From a virus, in IMG/VR virus record IMGVR_UViG_3300031951_000520, positions 1 through 37,787 of that record: a stretch of 37,787 nt of DNA; one strand, written 5' to 3'. Both the position numbers and the translations under genes were made by a program. The notes under the pieces were generated by a model. The model did no database searches and was not told where the DNA came from. It saw only the letters and a program-made list of their open reading frames with translations. The stretch's first letter is position 1. Each line of letters begins with the position of its first letter. Below, piece by piece: positions 17,201 through 25,387 of the stretch.

Positions 17201-20200
17201 ACAACGCAATATGGTCATGGCCCCGGCGAAGGGGACTGCCGACCGAGTAGATCCAGCGCAAGCAAAACTCCTCAACATTTATGCGGCACTGAAAGGATTG
17301 CTTGCCCGTCAAGAGGGCGTCGGTTGGCATAAACCTTATTATGCAACCACAAAAAAGAATGCCAATGGATTAGACATTGACATTGGCAGGCCGTTGACCA
17401 CGCAAGAAACGGTCGATCTTAGCAATGCCATTGCAGAGTGGATGCTAAAAAACAACAAGGGTGAAGGATGGAATGATTCCTTCGCCTTGATTAGTAGCCC
17501 GAATGGGATCAGACTAGTTAACTTCGGTGTAATTGATAACGCCGAATTGCAAAGCGACATTTTGGCTGTTGCGGAAACTGTGCTGCCTGACGCAGATGCA
17601 CGGATGTTTTCGTCTGACGGCGATATGCCGAGCAACAACTGGAGAGAAAAACCTGATGGGCAAGATTACATTGAAAGGATTCGTGCCGAAGGACGATCCG
17701 ATGTTTTGGACTGGGCCGCAGATGTTCTCGCGCCCAGAGTACAGGCAGTCTTCGAAGACTTTAGCCAGCGATATGGCTGGGGAGATCCCGGCTCAATCAG
17801 CATCGCCCCAAAAGCAAAAGGCAAAGAGTTCTTCCAAGGCGAAGCCCAAGAAGTCCGAGGATCTTTCAGCCCCTCAGAGCTGACGATCCGCCTGACCAAG
17901 GCGCAGGATCTCTCGACGTTCCTGCACGAAAGCGGTCACTTCTACCTGCACATGCTCGTCAATCTGGCCTCGCGGCCGGATGCACCGGCAGATGTGCGCA
18001 AAGATGCCGAAACGATCCTGAAGTGGTTTGGCGTCAAGGCCACGCCAGAAATGAGCCAGTTCGACGTGTGGCTCAATATGTCCACCGACGAGCAGCGCCC
18101 GAGCCACGAGAAGTTTGCCCGTGGGTTCGAGGTGTATCTCGCCGACGGTAAGGCCCCCTCGACTGAGCTGCAGCCGATGTTTGATCGGTTCCGCTCGTGG
18201 CTGACTTCGGTTTATCGGTCCCTGATGGAACGAGCCAAAGCCACCCTCGGCAAGCAAGCCTCTTTCGGACAGGCCATGCAGGCCGAGCTGAACGACGAGG
18301 TCCGTGCTGTATTCGATCGATTACTAGCAACGCAGGAAGAGATCGAAGCTCGGGAAGCCGCCCAGTCTATGGACATGATGTTCAAGACTGAAGCCGAGGC
18401 CCAGAAGTTCGGCATCGACTGGAAAGCGTATCAGGCGCAAGGAGAGGCCGCTACGCAGCAGGCCATCAGTGACCTGACCGCGAAGTCGGTACAGGACATG
18501 AAGTGGCTGGAGAACGCTCGTAGTCGCTTATTGACGAAACTGCAGCGCGAGGAGAAAGAGACTCGCCGCAATGTGCGCTCGATGGTTCGGCCGGAGGTTA
18601 TGTCTCAGCCAATTTACCGGGCATGGGCATATCTGACTGGCCCCCTCACCGACGACCCGAACGCGGAACCGACAAGCCGTTTCGATCCCGAGTATGTCGA
18701 GCAGGTCACGGCCAGCAAGGAAGTGGTCGCCCAGCTTCGCAAACTGCGGATGGTGGCAACGGCTGCCGACATCAAGAAGGGCGTCAGCGGAGAACACCCG
18801 GACGTGGTCGCAGAGACCTTCGGATTCTCCAGCGGTTCGGAATTGATCCGCGCCATTCTGGCATCGCCGACACCGGATGAAGCGATCAGCGCCGAGACTG
18901 ATGCTCGAATGCTGCGCGACTTCTCTGACCTGTCTACGGCGGAAGGTCGCAACAATGCCGCCAATGCCGCGCTGGCAAACGAGGCCCGGACTCGCATGGT
19001 CGAGACGGAGCTTTCTGCACTTGAGCAGGCTATGGCTCCGACCGTAACCGTTGGTGGCCGACGGCAGCGAACCCTGCCGGGTGCTGCAAAAGCATTCGCT
19101 CGGTCCGTGATCAACCGCCTGAAAATTCGCGACGTGCGTGTCAGCCAGTACAGCGGAAGCGCGGCCCGTGCTGCGCGTAACGCCGAACGTGCCATGAAGC
19201 GCGGTCGATTGGCCGAGGCTGCACTTGAGAAGCGCAACCAGTTGGTCAACAACTACGCAACACGTTTTGCTGGCGAAGCTCTCGACAACGTGAAGAGCGG
19301 CCTTGCCTATCTGAAGAAGTTCACGAAGGAAGGCACTCGCAAAAACGTCGATCCAGAATATCTTGATCAGATTGATCGGATACTGGAGCGGTTCGACCTG
19401 CGCAAGAAATCACTGCGCGAGATCGACCGCAGATCCGCCCTTGCTCAGTTCATCGAAAACCAGAAAGAGCTTGGCATCGAGCCGGATCTTCCGGCGCACA
19501 TCGTCAACGAATCTCAGGCGGTCAACTACAAGAACCTGACCGTTGAGGAGTTTGCCGGTCTGGTCGACAGTATCCGTCAGATAGAACACTTCGGCCGACT
19601 GAAGCGCAAGCTGTTACTCGCCAAAGACAAGCGCGAGTTTGATGCGCTGATGAAGGAGATCCGCGAGTCTGTCATCGCGAACGACCGCGGCCGCGTCGCC
19701 GACAATCGTACTCGCACGGATCTCGGCAGCATCATGGCTCGTGCGTTCAAGTCGTTTACTGCTGCGCATCGCAAGATGGCTAGCATTGTGTACGAGATCG
19801 ATGGCTTCAAGGACGGCGGTCCACTGTGGGATGCGCTGGTTCGCACTGCCAACGAGCGCGGAAACTGGGAAGCAGAGAAGCAGGCCGAGCTGACAGCTCG
19901 ACTCGCACAACTGTTGAAGCTGCTGCCGAAAGAACGCGCATTCAGCAAAGGACAATTCTTCCCGCGTATTGGTACTAGTCTGAATCAGGAAGAGCGACTT
20001 GCTGTTGCTTTGAACTGGGGCAACGAAGGCAACCGTCAGCGATTGCTCGATGGCCGCGGCTGGACGACAGAAGGTGTGCAGCAAGTTCTCGACTCTCTTA
20101 CCAAAGAGCAGTGGGATTTTGTGCAGGGCGTGTGGGACACGTTCGAGAGCCTGCGTCCTGACATCGCTCAAGTCGAGCGCAACTTGATGGGCAAGGAGCC

Positions 20201-21656
20201 AGAGTGGATCGAGGCCACGCCGATACAAACCAAGTTCGGAACCTATCGCGGTGGTTACTATCCTGCTGTCTACGATCCGGGCGAGAGTCTGCGCACGGAG
20301 CAGTTGTCTGCTGAGGAAGAGGCCAAGCGCCAGCTCCGAGGTGCGCGTACTGCAGCAACGGTGCGCAGCAACTTCGTGAAGGGCCGCGCTGAAGAAGTCA
20401 AAGGCCGACCGCTTCTGTTGACGATGGATGCGACGTTCAACGGCCTGACCGACGTGGTGCATTACCTTGCCTACAAGGAATGGCTGGTCGATGCCAATCG
20501 AATCCTTCGTGCCGTCGACGGTACGATTCGTGAGCGTTACGGTGCGGAGTTGACCCGGCAGTTACGCACTGCGGTCGAGGCGATTGCTGCGGGTGAGGCG
20601 ACCAATCCTCACGCGCTCGACAAACCGTTGCGTCACATCCGTATCGGCTCGATGGTTGCAGGTCTTGGATTCAATATCGTCAACGCTGTCATGCAGCCGC
20701 TCGGTTTGACGCAGTCGATTGTGCGTATCGGGCCGAAGTACATCGCACAAGGCGTGGCAGAGTTTGCGAAGAATCCGGTCAAGCTCGGCACGACTGTGCT
20801 TGAGAAGTCGAGCTTCATGCGAAATCGCAAACGCACCCAGAACCGTGAGCTGAACGACTTGCGTAATAGTTTGCGCGGCAAGACTGAGTCGCGTCAGTTT
20901 ATCGATGGCGCAATGTTCCTGCCGATGACCGCAATTCAGATGACGGTCGACATCCCGACGTGGTGGGGCGCTTACCAGAAAGCGCAGACCGAAGGGTTTG
21001 ATGAAGACACGTCTGTGCAAATTGCGGATCAGGCTGTGCTGGCATCGCAAGGCGGTGGTCAGATGAAGGACCTTGCTGCAATCCAACGCGGTTCCGAGTT
21101 CGTGAAAATCTTCACGGTGTTCTACGGATACTTCAACACGGCGTACAACCTAGGCGTCGAACGTATTCGCGGAACTAATCCACGAAGTCCTGCGCAGGTT
21201 GCGCGTCTTGCCACTGACTTGCTGTTGATCTACTCGGTACCTGCTGTGCTGGGCATGCTGATCAAAGAAGCATTCAAGATCGGCGACGAAGACGACGACG
21301 AGGAGATTGCGCAGAAGTTGGCTGCGGAACAAGTGTCGTTCCTGTTCGGCACAATGGTTGGAGTTCGCGAAGCTGCCGGTGCTGCACAGATCATGTTCGG
21401 TCTGTCGACCTCTGGCGGTCTCGGATACAGCGGCCCTGCTGGGTTGCGGTTCTTCAACGAACTGAACAAGTTCAGCCAACAGGCAAACCAAGGTGAGCTT
21501 GACCGCGCATTCGTTCGCGCCGGTGTCAACGTGGCAGGTATCGCTCTGCACCTGCCGTCTGCTCAGATCAATAGAACGATTGATGGGGTGATTGCCATGA
21601 GCGAAGGCCGCACCCAGAACCCGGTCGCCCTCGTGGGCGGCGCACCACCCCAGTAA
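14211..21656 (+). CDS. Giant ejection protein (T7 gp16-like position) with HExxH metallopeptidase motif
   Basis: 2481 residues, nearly twice T7 gp16 (1318). The short motif TL-x2-WL-x2-Q occurs at 3-11 and again at 74-82, before a hydrophobic stretch (103-135). Residues about 556-1150 have lower GC and resemble DUF7178-like polyvalent-protein modules (ALMSIYSPQAKVDANS, TIDMWMMRA). HESGH at 1239-1243 with a downstream HEKFARGFE (Glu1307) fits a zinc metallopeptidase of the kind found in phage polyvalent proteins. Long helices with possible coils follow, then hydrophobic segments near 2144 and 2337. No transglycosylase domain is seen at the N-terminus, where T7 gp16 has one. It is probably packed in the head and injected with the DNA. 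Domain calls are from motifs by eye. Confidence 0.82.
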   Translation: MPTLQEWLSKQNDQAVSEKLLSVSDANPDLAAQSVKQARTNNIPPALTPFEPDPELDQQARLNRTASTVQSTKTLKQWLNSQPDVVAASVQDDVENMSLIEKAVSIPRAILSGVPSMVGGGIFGTAALASGSLRTIGDYINKSGIAPLGPTATLFSTGGAAEQFFAEQAKAQEGLAEFVAGEQAISGPISGGIYSGFKSIGQQLPALAAGLATRNPTYALNLMAASTTGAEYIKAREQLDYAQAAPYAVLQGLIEYATERLPVFELFKDLKVDESFLTILGKQILLEVPGEQAATILQDLNEWANLNPEKPFKEYLAERPSAAVETLVATIVGVGGNVAVTKGINLLLERDTYSQQATDTADLLRELDTLAKASVVRERDVDTFEGFLQAVTQDTPVESLYIDSQTLMESGLAEVLAGQSPTVAAQLEQASAGTMIRIPTAEVMGRFNQELSPLLPEMRTDPNGMSQREAEEYVSTRSEELRTQVETVLSQNEEESSAQEARLAVRDTVAQELMATGRVTQDVADNYALLTSTFYHVMARRMGMNASELFGQERLRIAGVGRGEFEQVELPEGTLPGAPVDIQTAGRFPFLQNEEGAIVVRGDAAQIRESLPKGILGRKVQGGLSFGVIDAPRVLSALRGEKLTYGRAGQVLEKLPVKDGKYIGAPEKYNTPETIEDLRKRLLDLALEGEYGRFWYEESGRAIIEYVGGDLKEARKLLALMSIYSPQAKVDANSTFAIRAWAQYKAGQPIQVKTGPQDAKANEAMRDIDAFWSGEKTGNFITNLLRVVDPTLPQGATIDMWMMRAAEYDTDAPSKTQYAFMENETNRIARELGWEPQQVQAAIWVAMKARMENADVKKKTEDSSENNGWIRFERNEKGVKRRVIIDEKKHRDNWLKYANEHVPNRDDKFAAGFHFGDGIARHVGQVSFEARPGRSTGVLPGIHDAPYEQQLEFQQAIDRVFYDPISGADLIASYLGLLTDSDIIAPGVWQGEVSPSSQRNMVMAPAKGTADRVDPAQAKLLNIYAALKGLLARQEGVGWHKPYYATTKKNANGLDIDIGRPLTTQETVDLSNAIAEWMLKNNKGEGWNDSFALISSPNGIRLVNFGVIDNAELQSDILAVAETVLPDADARMFSSDGDMPSNNWREKPDGQDYIERIRAEGRSDVLDWAADVLAPRVQAVFEDFSQRYGWGDPGSISIAPKAKGKEFFQGEAQEVRGSFSPSELTIRLTKAQDLSTFLHESGHFYLHMLVNLASRPDAPADVRKDAETILKWFGVKATPEMSQFDVWLNMSTDEQRPSHEKFARGFEVYLADGKAPSTELQPMFDRFRSWLTSVYRSLMERAKATLGKQASFGQAMQAELNDEVRAVFDRLLATQEEIEAREAAQSMDMMFKTEAEAQKFGIDWKAYQAQGEAATQQAISDLTAKSVQDMKWLENARSRLLTKLQREEKETRRNVRSMVRPEVMSQPIYRAWAYLTGPLTDDPNAEPTSRFDPEYVEQVTASKEVVAQLRKLRMVATAADIKKGVSGEHPDVVAETFGFSSGSELIRAILASPTPDEAISAETDARMLRDFSDLSTAEGRNNAANAALANEARTRMVETELSALEQAMAPTVTVGGRRQRTLPGAAKAFARSVINRLKIRDVRVSQYSGSAARAARNAERAMKRGRLAEAALEKRNQLVNNYATRFAGEALDNVKSGLAYLKKFTKEGTRKNVDPEYLDQIDRILERFDLRKKSLREIDRRSALAQFIENQKELGIEPDLPAHIVNESQAVNYKNLTVEEFAGLVDSIRQIEHFGRLKRKLLLAKDKREFDALMKEIRESVIANDRGRVADNRTRTDLGSIMARAFKSFTAAHRKMASIVYEIDGFKDGGPLWDALVRTANERGNWEAEKQAELTARLAQLLKLLPKERAFSKGQFFPRIGTSLNQEERLAVALNWGNEGNRQRLLDGRGWTTEGVQQVLDSLTKEQWDFVQGVWDTFESLRPDIAQVERNLMGKEPEWIEATPIQTKFGTYRGGYYPAVYDPGESLRTEQLSAEEEAKRQLRGARTAATVRSNFVKGRAEEVKGRPLLLTMDATFNGLTDVVHYLAYKEWLVDANRILRAVDGTIRERYGAELTRQLRTAVEAIAAGEATNPHALDKPLRHIRIGSMVAGLGFNIVNAVMQPLGLTQSIVRIGPKYIAQGVAEFAKNPVKLGTTVLEKSSFMRNRKRTQNRELNDLRNSLRGKTESRQFIDGAMFLPMTAIQMTVDIPTWWGAYQKAQTEGFDEDTSVQIADQAVLASQGGGQMKDLAAIQRGSEFVKIFTVFYGYFNTAYNLGVERIRGTNPRSPAQVARLATDLLLIYSVPAVLGMLIKEAFKIGDEDDDEEIAQKLAAEQVSFLFGTMVGVREAAGAAQIMFGLSTSGGLGYSGPAGLRFFNELNKFSQQANQGELDRAFVRAGVNVAGIALHLPSAQINRTIDGVIAMSEGRTQNPVALVGGAPPQ

Positions 21657-21658
21657 CC

Positions 21659-21664
21659 TATAAT
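21659..21664 (+). promoter_or_regulatory. Possible promoter -10 before the tailspike gene
   Basis: A perfect TATAAT lies in the 34 bp gap upstream of the tailspike gene. No recognisable -35 hexamer occurs 16-18 bases upstream (GC-rich coding sequence) and there is no extended TGn. It may be an activator-dependent or chance site. Confidence 0.25.
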
Positions 21665-21690
21665 GCCGAGGAGGCAGATCGGAGAGTCCC

Positions 21691-23946
21691 ATGACGGTAG
21701 CTAGCACGACGGCGAAAGTTCAATACAGCGGCAACGGCACGACAACTGTCTTTGCTGTTCCCTTTTACTTTCTCGAAAACGGGGATCTGCAGGTCATCCT
21801 GCGATCATCTGCCGGTGTCGAGACTGTGCAGACACTCGGCACCAACTACTCGGTGACGGGTGCAGGCAGCACTGCTGGCGGCACTGTCACGATGACAACG
21901 GCTCCGGCTGCTGGCGTGACGCTGACGATTGTGCGCAACGTCGAGCTGACGCAAGAGACCGACTTCTTGCCGAACGACAGGCTTCCGGCTGAGAGCTTGG
22001 AGCAGACCGTCGACAAGCTGACGATGATCACGCAGCAACTCGATGAGCGTCTCGACCGTGCGCTTGTGGCTCCGGTTACTGACTCTGGAACGCTCGGCAA
22101 CATCCCGAACGCCACGAATCGTGCTGAGAAATATCTTGGCTTCGATGCGTCCGGCAATCCGACTGTCGCCTCCGGCCCTGCAACTCCGTACAACTCTGTC
22201 GACGTGTCGTATGTTCGCGCTGAGACTGGTGCTGTTATCCGCAACGTGCGCGACCGACTGCGCGATCTCGTGAGCGTCAAAGACTTTGGCGCTACGGGTG
22301 ACGGCAGCACGACCGACACGGCATTCGTTCAGGCTGCGATCAATGCGATGACGAGCGGCGGCACGATCTACTTCCCGAAGGGAACGTACAAGTGCGGCGC
22401 TCTCACGGTCGGCAACGCAGGCATCACGCTGTTGCTCGATGCTGGCGCTGTGTTGAGTTTCCCGACGCTTGGCGCTGGCGTTAAAGCAATCACGGTCAAT
22501 GCCAACAACTTCGCAATCGAAGGTGGCAAGCTGCAAGGCCCGGCTGCGTCGGTGTATGTCGCTAACGAGAACGGCATTCAGATGATCGGCACCTCGACTT
22601 CGGTTCGCAAGACTGGCTTGCGTCTGATCGATGTCGAGATCACGCAGTTCGGCGGCCACGGCATTTACGCGCAGTTCGTCGATAACATCGTTCTCGACTC
22701 CTGCAAGATCCACTATTGCGGATACTCGGGCGCGTCGTTCCTGTCTTGCAATCACGGTGTGGCAACCAAGAACCAGTTCTTGAATATCACTCCGGGAACT
22801 TCAAGCAACATGTACGGCATCACGCTGACTCATGACTCGACCGGATATAGCAGCGATCCGAATGCCGGAACCAAGGCGGCTGCGAATCCGTTCTGTTGGG
22901 ATTGGTATGTCGGTTATAACTATGCTGCGTATAACGCATGGGAGCCGATTGACTGTCACGGCGGCTACGAGATCACTATCGACAGCAACAAGGTCTATGC
23001 CAGTTATGGCGGTATCGCTTGCTCGTCGAGCAGCGGTGACGCGGCTGCGTATGCTGGTGCGAATAACGTCATCACGAACAACGTCGTCGATGCGCGTAAT
23101 CCTGATGGCACGGCCTCGGGCTACGAGAACGATAACTACGGCATCAATCTGAATGGCGGTTCAACGCTGAACCACAAGAATGTGGTCTGCAAAGGCAACG
23201 TCATTATCAATCACGGCATCCTTGGGAATACCAACTCTGGTGCGATCCAAGCGGTGTATGTGCAGAATGCTTCGCTCACCGAGAACATTGTGCAGAAGTG
23301 GGGCGGCGCTGCGATTGTGGCAACCGCAAGCTCCTCGATGGTTATCGACAGCAACAACTTCCTTGAGTTAGGTGGTGCTGCTGCTGGCGCTGAAAACGCG
23401 ATCATGATCGAGACGACTTCTGCTCTCGGCAATACGTTCACGATCACAAACAACAATATGCAGGCTAACGGTGGCACGGCAGGATTGGTGGGCGTTCGCG
23501 CTCCGCAGATCACGACGCTGCCGTACTTCGCAGGCAATGACTTTGCTGCTGCAACGTCTGCCGGTTATGTGGTTCCGAATGATTTCTTGACCAGCGATCT
23601 TGCCTCGCCCATCTACCGCGTTACCGTGAATAACGCAGGAGGTGGAGCGGCTGTGAACGTAGACATAGCCGCGCTGTCTCGCTACCAAATCGTTCGGATC
23701 GATGTTACGTCTAGCAACGCAGCGTCTGAAATTTCGAATTTCACGAATGGCGTATACGGTCAAATCCTTCATATCCACTCGCCTAGCTCGACGGCGTTCG
23801 TCTTGAATGCAACTGCCAAGCGGCTCTCCGGTGGCACAGCATTCACGGCCAGTCAGTACGACATCATCACCCTGTTGCAAACTGGTGATACGACTGGCGT
23901 CGGCGGCGTGTACTGGACTGAGATCAGCCGGTCTGTGAACGCCTAA
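21691..23946 (+). CDS. Tailspike: T7-type head-binding domain plus pectate-lyase-like beta-helix
   Basis: 751 residues, GGAGAG six bases before ATG 21691. Residues 1-150 match the T7 tail fibre N-terminal domain (QYSGNGTTTVFAVPFYFLEN, then LPAESLEQTVDKL), which docks on the nozzle. VKDFGATGDGSTTDTAFVQA at about 196 is the start of the pectate_lyase_3/GH28-like right-handed beta-helix, with repeated short strands and Asn/Gly turns to about 640. A C-terminal 110-residue beta domain follows. Such spikes bind and usually depolymerise surface polysaccharide. Catalytic acids cannot be assigned by eye. It is the last plus-strand gene, and its stop overlaps the opposing gene by 23 bp. Confidence 0.9.
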   Translation: MTVASTTAKVQYSGNGTTTVFAVPFYFLENGDLQVILRSSAGVETVQTLGTNYSVTGAGSTAGGTVTMTTAPAAGVTLTIVRNVELTQETDFLPNDRLPAESLEQTVDKLTMITQQLDERLDRALVAPVTDSGTLGNIPNATNRAEKYLGFDASGNPTVASGPATPYNSVDVSYVRAETGAVIRNVRDRLRDLVSVKDFGATGDGSTTDTAFVQAAINAMTSGGTIYFPKGTYKCGALTVGNAGITLLLDAGAVLSFPTLGAGVKAITVNANNFAIEGGKLQGPAASVYVANENGIQMIGTSTSVRKTGLRLIDVEITQFGGHGIYAQFVDNIVLDSCKIHYCGYSGASFLSCNHGVATKNQFLNITPGTSSNMYGITLTHDSTGYSSDPNAGTKAAANPFCWDWYVGYNYAAYNAWEPIDCHGGYEITIDSNKVYASYGGIACSSSSGDAAAYAGANNVITNNVVDARNPDGTASGYENDNYGINLNGGSTLNHKNVVCKGNVIINHGILGNTNSGAIQAVYVQNASLTENIVQKWGGAAIVATASSSMVIDSNNFLELGGAAAGAENAIMIETTSALGNTFTITNNNMQANGGTAGLVGVRAPQITTLPYFAGNDFAAATSAGYVVPNDFLTSDLASPIYRVTVNNAGGGAAVNVDIAALSRYQIVRIDVTSSNAASEISNFTNGVYGQILHIHSPSSTAFVLNATAKRLSGGTAFTASQYDIITLLQTGDTTGVGGVYWTEISRSVNA

Positions 23947-24130
23947 GACGATAGATCTCTGCCTTCATGGCGGTGATCTCGGTGGATAGGATAGCGGCCT
24001 CAGTCCAGAGGCCGCGAATCCTTAGCGTCGCCAGAGCGTCATCGATGCGCAGGTCTTGATCTGACTTGATCCCTCGTCGGTCGAGCTCCGTTCGCCATGC
24101 GCCCGGTGGGCTTTCGTTGTCCACTGTCAT
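23924..24130 (-). CDS. 68-residue helical protein of unknown function
   Basis: Starts at ATG 24130 with GAGG six bases upstream, so it is probably translated on its own even though it overlaps the previous zinc-binding ORF by 92 bp. Sequence is polar then helical: IDDALATLRIRGLWTEAAIL, ending in EIYRLRRSQTG. It is the last gene of the leftward operon and overlaps the tailspike gene tail to tail. No family recognised. Confidence 0.6.
   Translation of the reverse strand: MTVDNESPPGAWRTELDRRGIKSDQDLRIDDALATLRIRGLWTEAAILSTEITAMKAEIYRLRRSQTG
23994..24015. terminator. GC-rich perfect hairpin at the convergent gene ends
   Basis: GCGGCCTC (23994-24001) and GAGGCCGC (24008-24015) form an 8 bp perfect stem with a 6-base loop, 48 bases past the tailspike stop and inside the opposing gene. 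No U-run follows on either strand, so it would be a weak or factor-assisted terminator for rightward late transcripts. Confidence 0.35.
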
Positions 24131-24257
24131 ATTCAACCTCGTCGGTTCCCGGTTCGTAGGTGAAGTGATTGCATTTCCAATCTGCAGGCCACTCGTGGTG
24201 ACGGCAGAAAAGCATTTTCCCATCATGCACTGAATGCCTGCAGCTTCGGCAGTTCAC
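24039..24257 (-). CDS. Small zinc-finger-like protein
   Basis: 72 residues from GTG 24257, overlapping the DUF1364 gene stop as GTGA. The N-terminal 40 residues hold a Cys/His set (CRSCRH, FCRHHEW, WKCNHF) that could bind zinc. The C-terminal 30 residues (PTGRMANGARPTRDQVRSRP) look less natural and lie over the next gene, so the functional part may end near residue 42. Many phages carry such short C-x2-C proteins near recombination genes; role unknown. Confidence 0.65.
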   Translation of the reverse strand: MNCRSCRHSVHDGKMLFCRHHEWPADWKCNHFTYEPGTDEVEYDSGQRKPTGRMANGARPTRDQVRSRPAHR

Positions 24258-24538
24258 GCCTTGCCCTCTTTCACGAGCTGCGCGATTGTCCGTGCCATCC
24301 CTTCGAGATGCGCAAGCCGGACATAGTCTCTGTCGAGATCCGTATGGGATCGTCGGTCGATAGCGTCATGGCATGCCGAGCAGGCCCACGCTCCAATCAG
24401 ATCCGGCGATTTGACCGACATGCCTGACACCCCCGCCAAACGAACGTGCGCAAGCACTACGGTCTCTGAATTGTGGTTGCATACCTCGGGCAGGCGCACC
24501 ATGCAGCCACGCCCACGCGCCTCCTGACGCAGGTTCAC
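24254..24538 (-). CDS. DUF1364 (HNH-like nuclease domain) protein
   Basis: 94 residues from GTG 24538, which overlaps the upstream stop as GTGA. The sequence opens LRQEARGRGCMVRLPEVCN and continues with TVVLAHVR, then PDLIGAWACSACHDAIDRR. This is the DUF1364 pattern, annotated in phages as a nuclease domain protein. Cys12, Cys20, Cys53 and Cys56 could form a zinc site and His31 and His57 an HNH-like centre. It lies with NinB-like and annealing proteins, suggesting a role in recombination or end processing. Activity is not shown by sequence alone. Confidence 0.82.
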   Translation of the reverse strand: MNLRQEARGRGCMVRLPEVCNHNSETVVLAHVRLAGVSGMSVKSPDLIGAWACSACHDAIDRRSHTDLDRDYVRLAHLEGMARTIAQLVKEGKA

Positions 24539-24990
24539 AGGCCCACCAGCGCAGACTGCGGAACGAAGTAGGCTCCGGGCCTGCCGTTCGGGTCGCGCCA
24601 ATATGCCGGGTTCGTACCGGCGTATCCTTCGATCTGACCGCGCACCATGTACTTGCCATTCTTGCCGGTGATCAAAACGTAGCGGCAATCGAGTTTGTCT
24701 TCCTTACGCAGGATCAGACACCCATCGTCGTACTCGGTAGTGCGAACGTGGTACGGGCCGATGTCGGCCTCTTTGTAATTGTTGATCGGCAAACCGGCGT
24801 ACATGTTCAGCGCCTTTGCCAGCGCCATCTCGCCGAGTGCGCCTTCGATATCGATGTTCCAACTGTTGACGACTCCGGTCGTATTGCTGAGGTTGCGCCT
24901 CATGCTATCGATGCGACGAGCAAGACCTACGAGTCCAGCCTGATACATCTCCATCGCAGTCAGATCGACCGGAATATCCTTCCTAGCCAT
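24535..24990 (-). CDS. Degenerate PD-(D/E)XK-like protein, unknown function
   Basis: 151 residues. IEGALGEMALAKAL, then ADIGPYHVRTTEY, then a strand-rich segment and KYMVRGQIEGYAGTNP follow the helix-strand order of small phage restriction-endonuclease-fold proteins. The usual E-x-K of the catalytic strand is replaced by H-V-R, so catalysis may be lost or altered. It overlaps the NinB-like gene by 8 bp and the DUF1364 gene by 4 bp, tying it to the recombination set. The fold assignment is inference from pattern. Confidence 0.6.
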   Translation of the reverse strand: MARKDIPVDLTAMEMYQAGLVGLARRIDSMRRNLSNTTGVVNSWNIDIEGALGEMALAKALNMYAGLPINNYKEADIGPYHVRTTEYDDGCLILRKEDKLDCRYVLITGKNGKYMVRGQIEGYAGTNPAYWRDPNGRPGAYFVPQSALVGL

Positions 24991-25387
24991 ATTGCACCTC
25001 TGGGATGACGATCCCTAATTCAGCACACCGGACTTCGATGTGTTGTAGAAAATCATTGAACTCTTGCTTGGTCAGCTTCGACGACCGCCGCAGTGGTCGA
25101 TGCTTTTTTTTCCCGAAGATCTCGATGACCTCCCAACCGAAGTGATCGCCGAGCCAGAACTCGTGCAGATCCTCCTTCGTGTAGCCGCGCAGGGCCTCGC
25201 CTCCCAGTTCCAAGATCCACGGGTAGATCACTCCAAACAGATACCGGCACTGCTGGTTCGAGCGTCGAGGCTTGAATGCCTTGATCGTTACCTCCCAGCT
25301 CACCTCGGGGTTGAGGTCACGGACCAAGACCGAGATCGCTTTCGCGATCTGGTCTGGCTGTGTTCCTTTGGGAAATATCCGTTGCAT
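24983..25387 (-). CDS. ninB: NinB-like recombination protein
   Basis: 134 residues. The order SWEVTIKAFKPRRSNQQCRY, then FGVIYPWILELGG, then an RRSSKLTKQEFNDFLQHIEV segment and a GIVIPEV end matches the NinB family of lambdoid phages (Orf protein). Lambda NinB/Orf is a DNA-binding recombination mediator that can act with single-stranded DNA and SSB. Here it follows the annealing and SSB-like genes with a TAATG overlap, fitting that role. Similarity is by pattern; sequence identity to lambda NinB is low. Confidence 0.75.
   Translation of the reverse strand: MQRIFPKGTQPDQIAKAISVLVRDLNPEVSWEVTIKAFKPRRSNQQCRYLFGVIYPWILELGGEALRGYTKEDLHEFWLGDHFGWEVIEIFGKKKHRPLRRSSKLTKQEFNDFLQHIEVRCAELGIVIPEVQYG

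Noticed and set aside
17533-17883. 116-codon plus-strand ORF in another frame inside the giant protein gene
   Set aside because: The main frame through this segment is continuous and protein-like and leads into the HExxH motif. The alternative frame has no good ribosome-binding site and is a shadow.
21805-22755. 316-codon ORF antisense to the tailspike gene
   Set aside because: Arg/Ala-rich shadow of G/C-ending codons; no start signal or sense domain.
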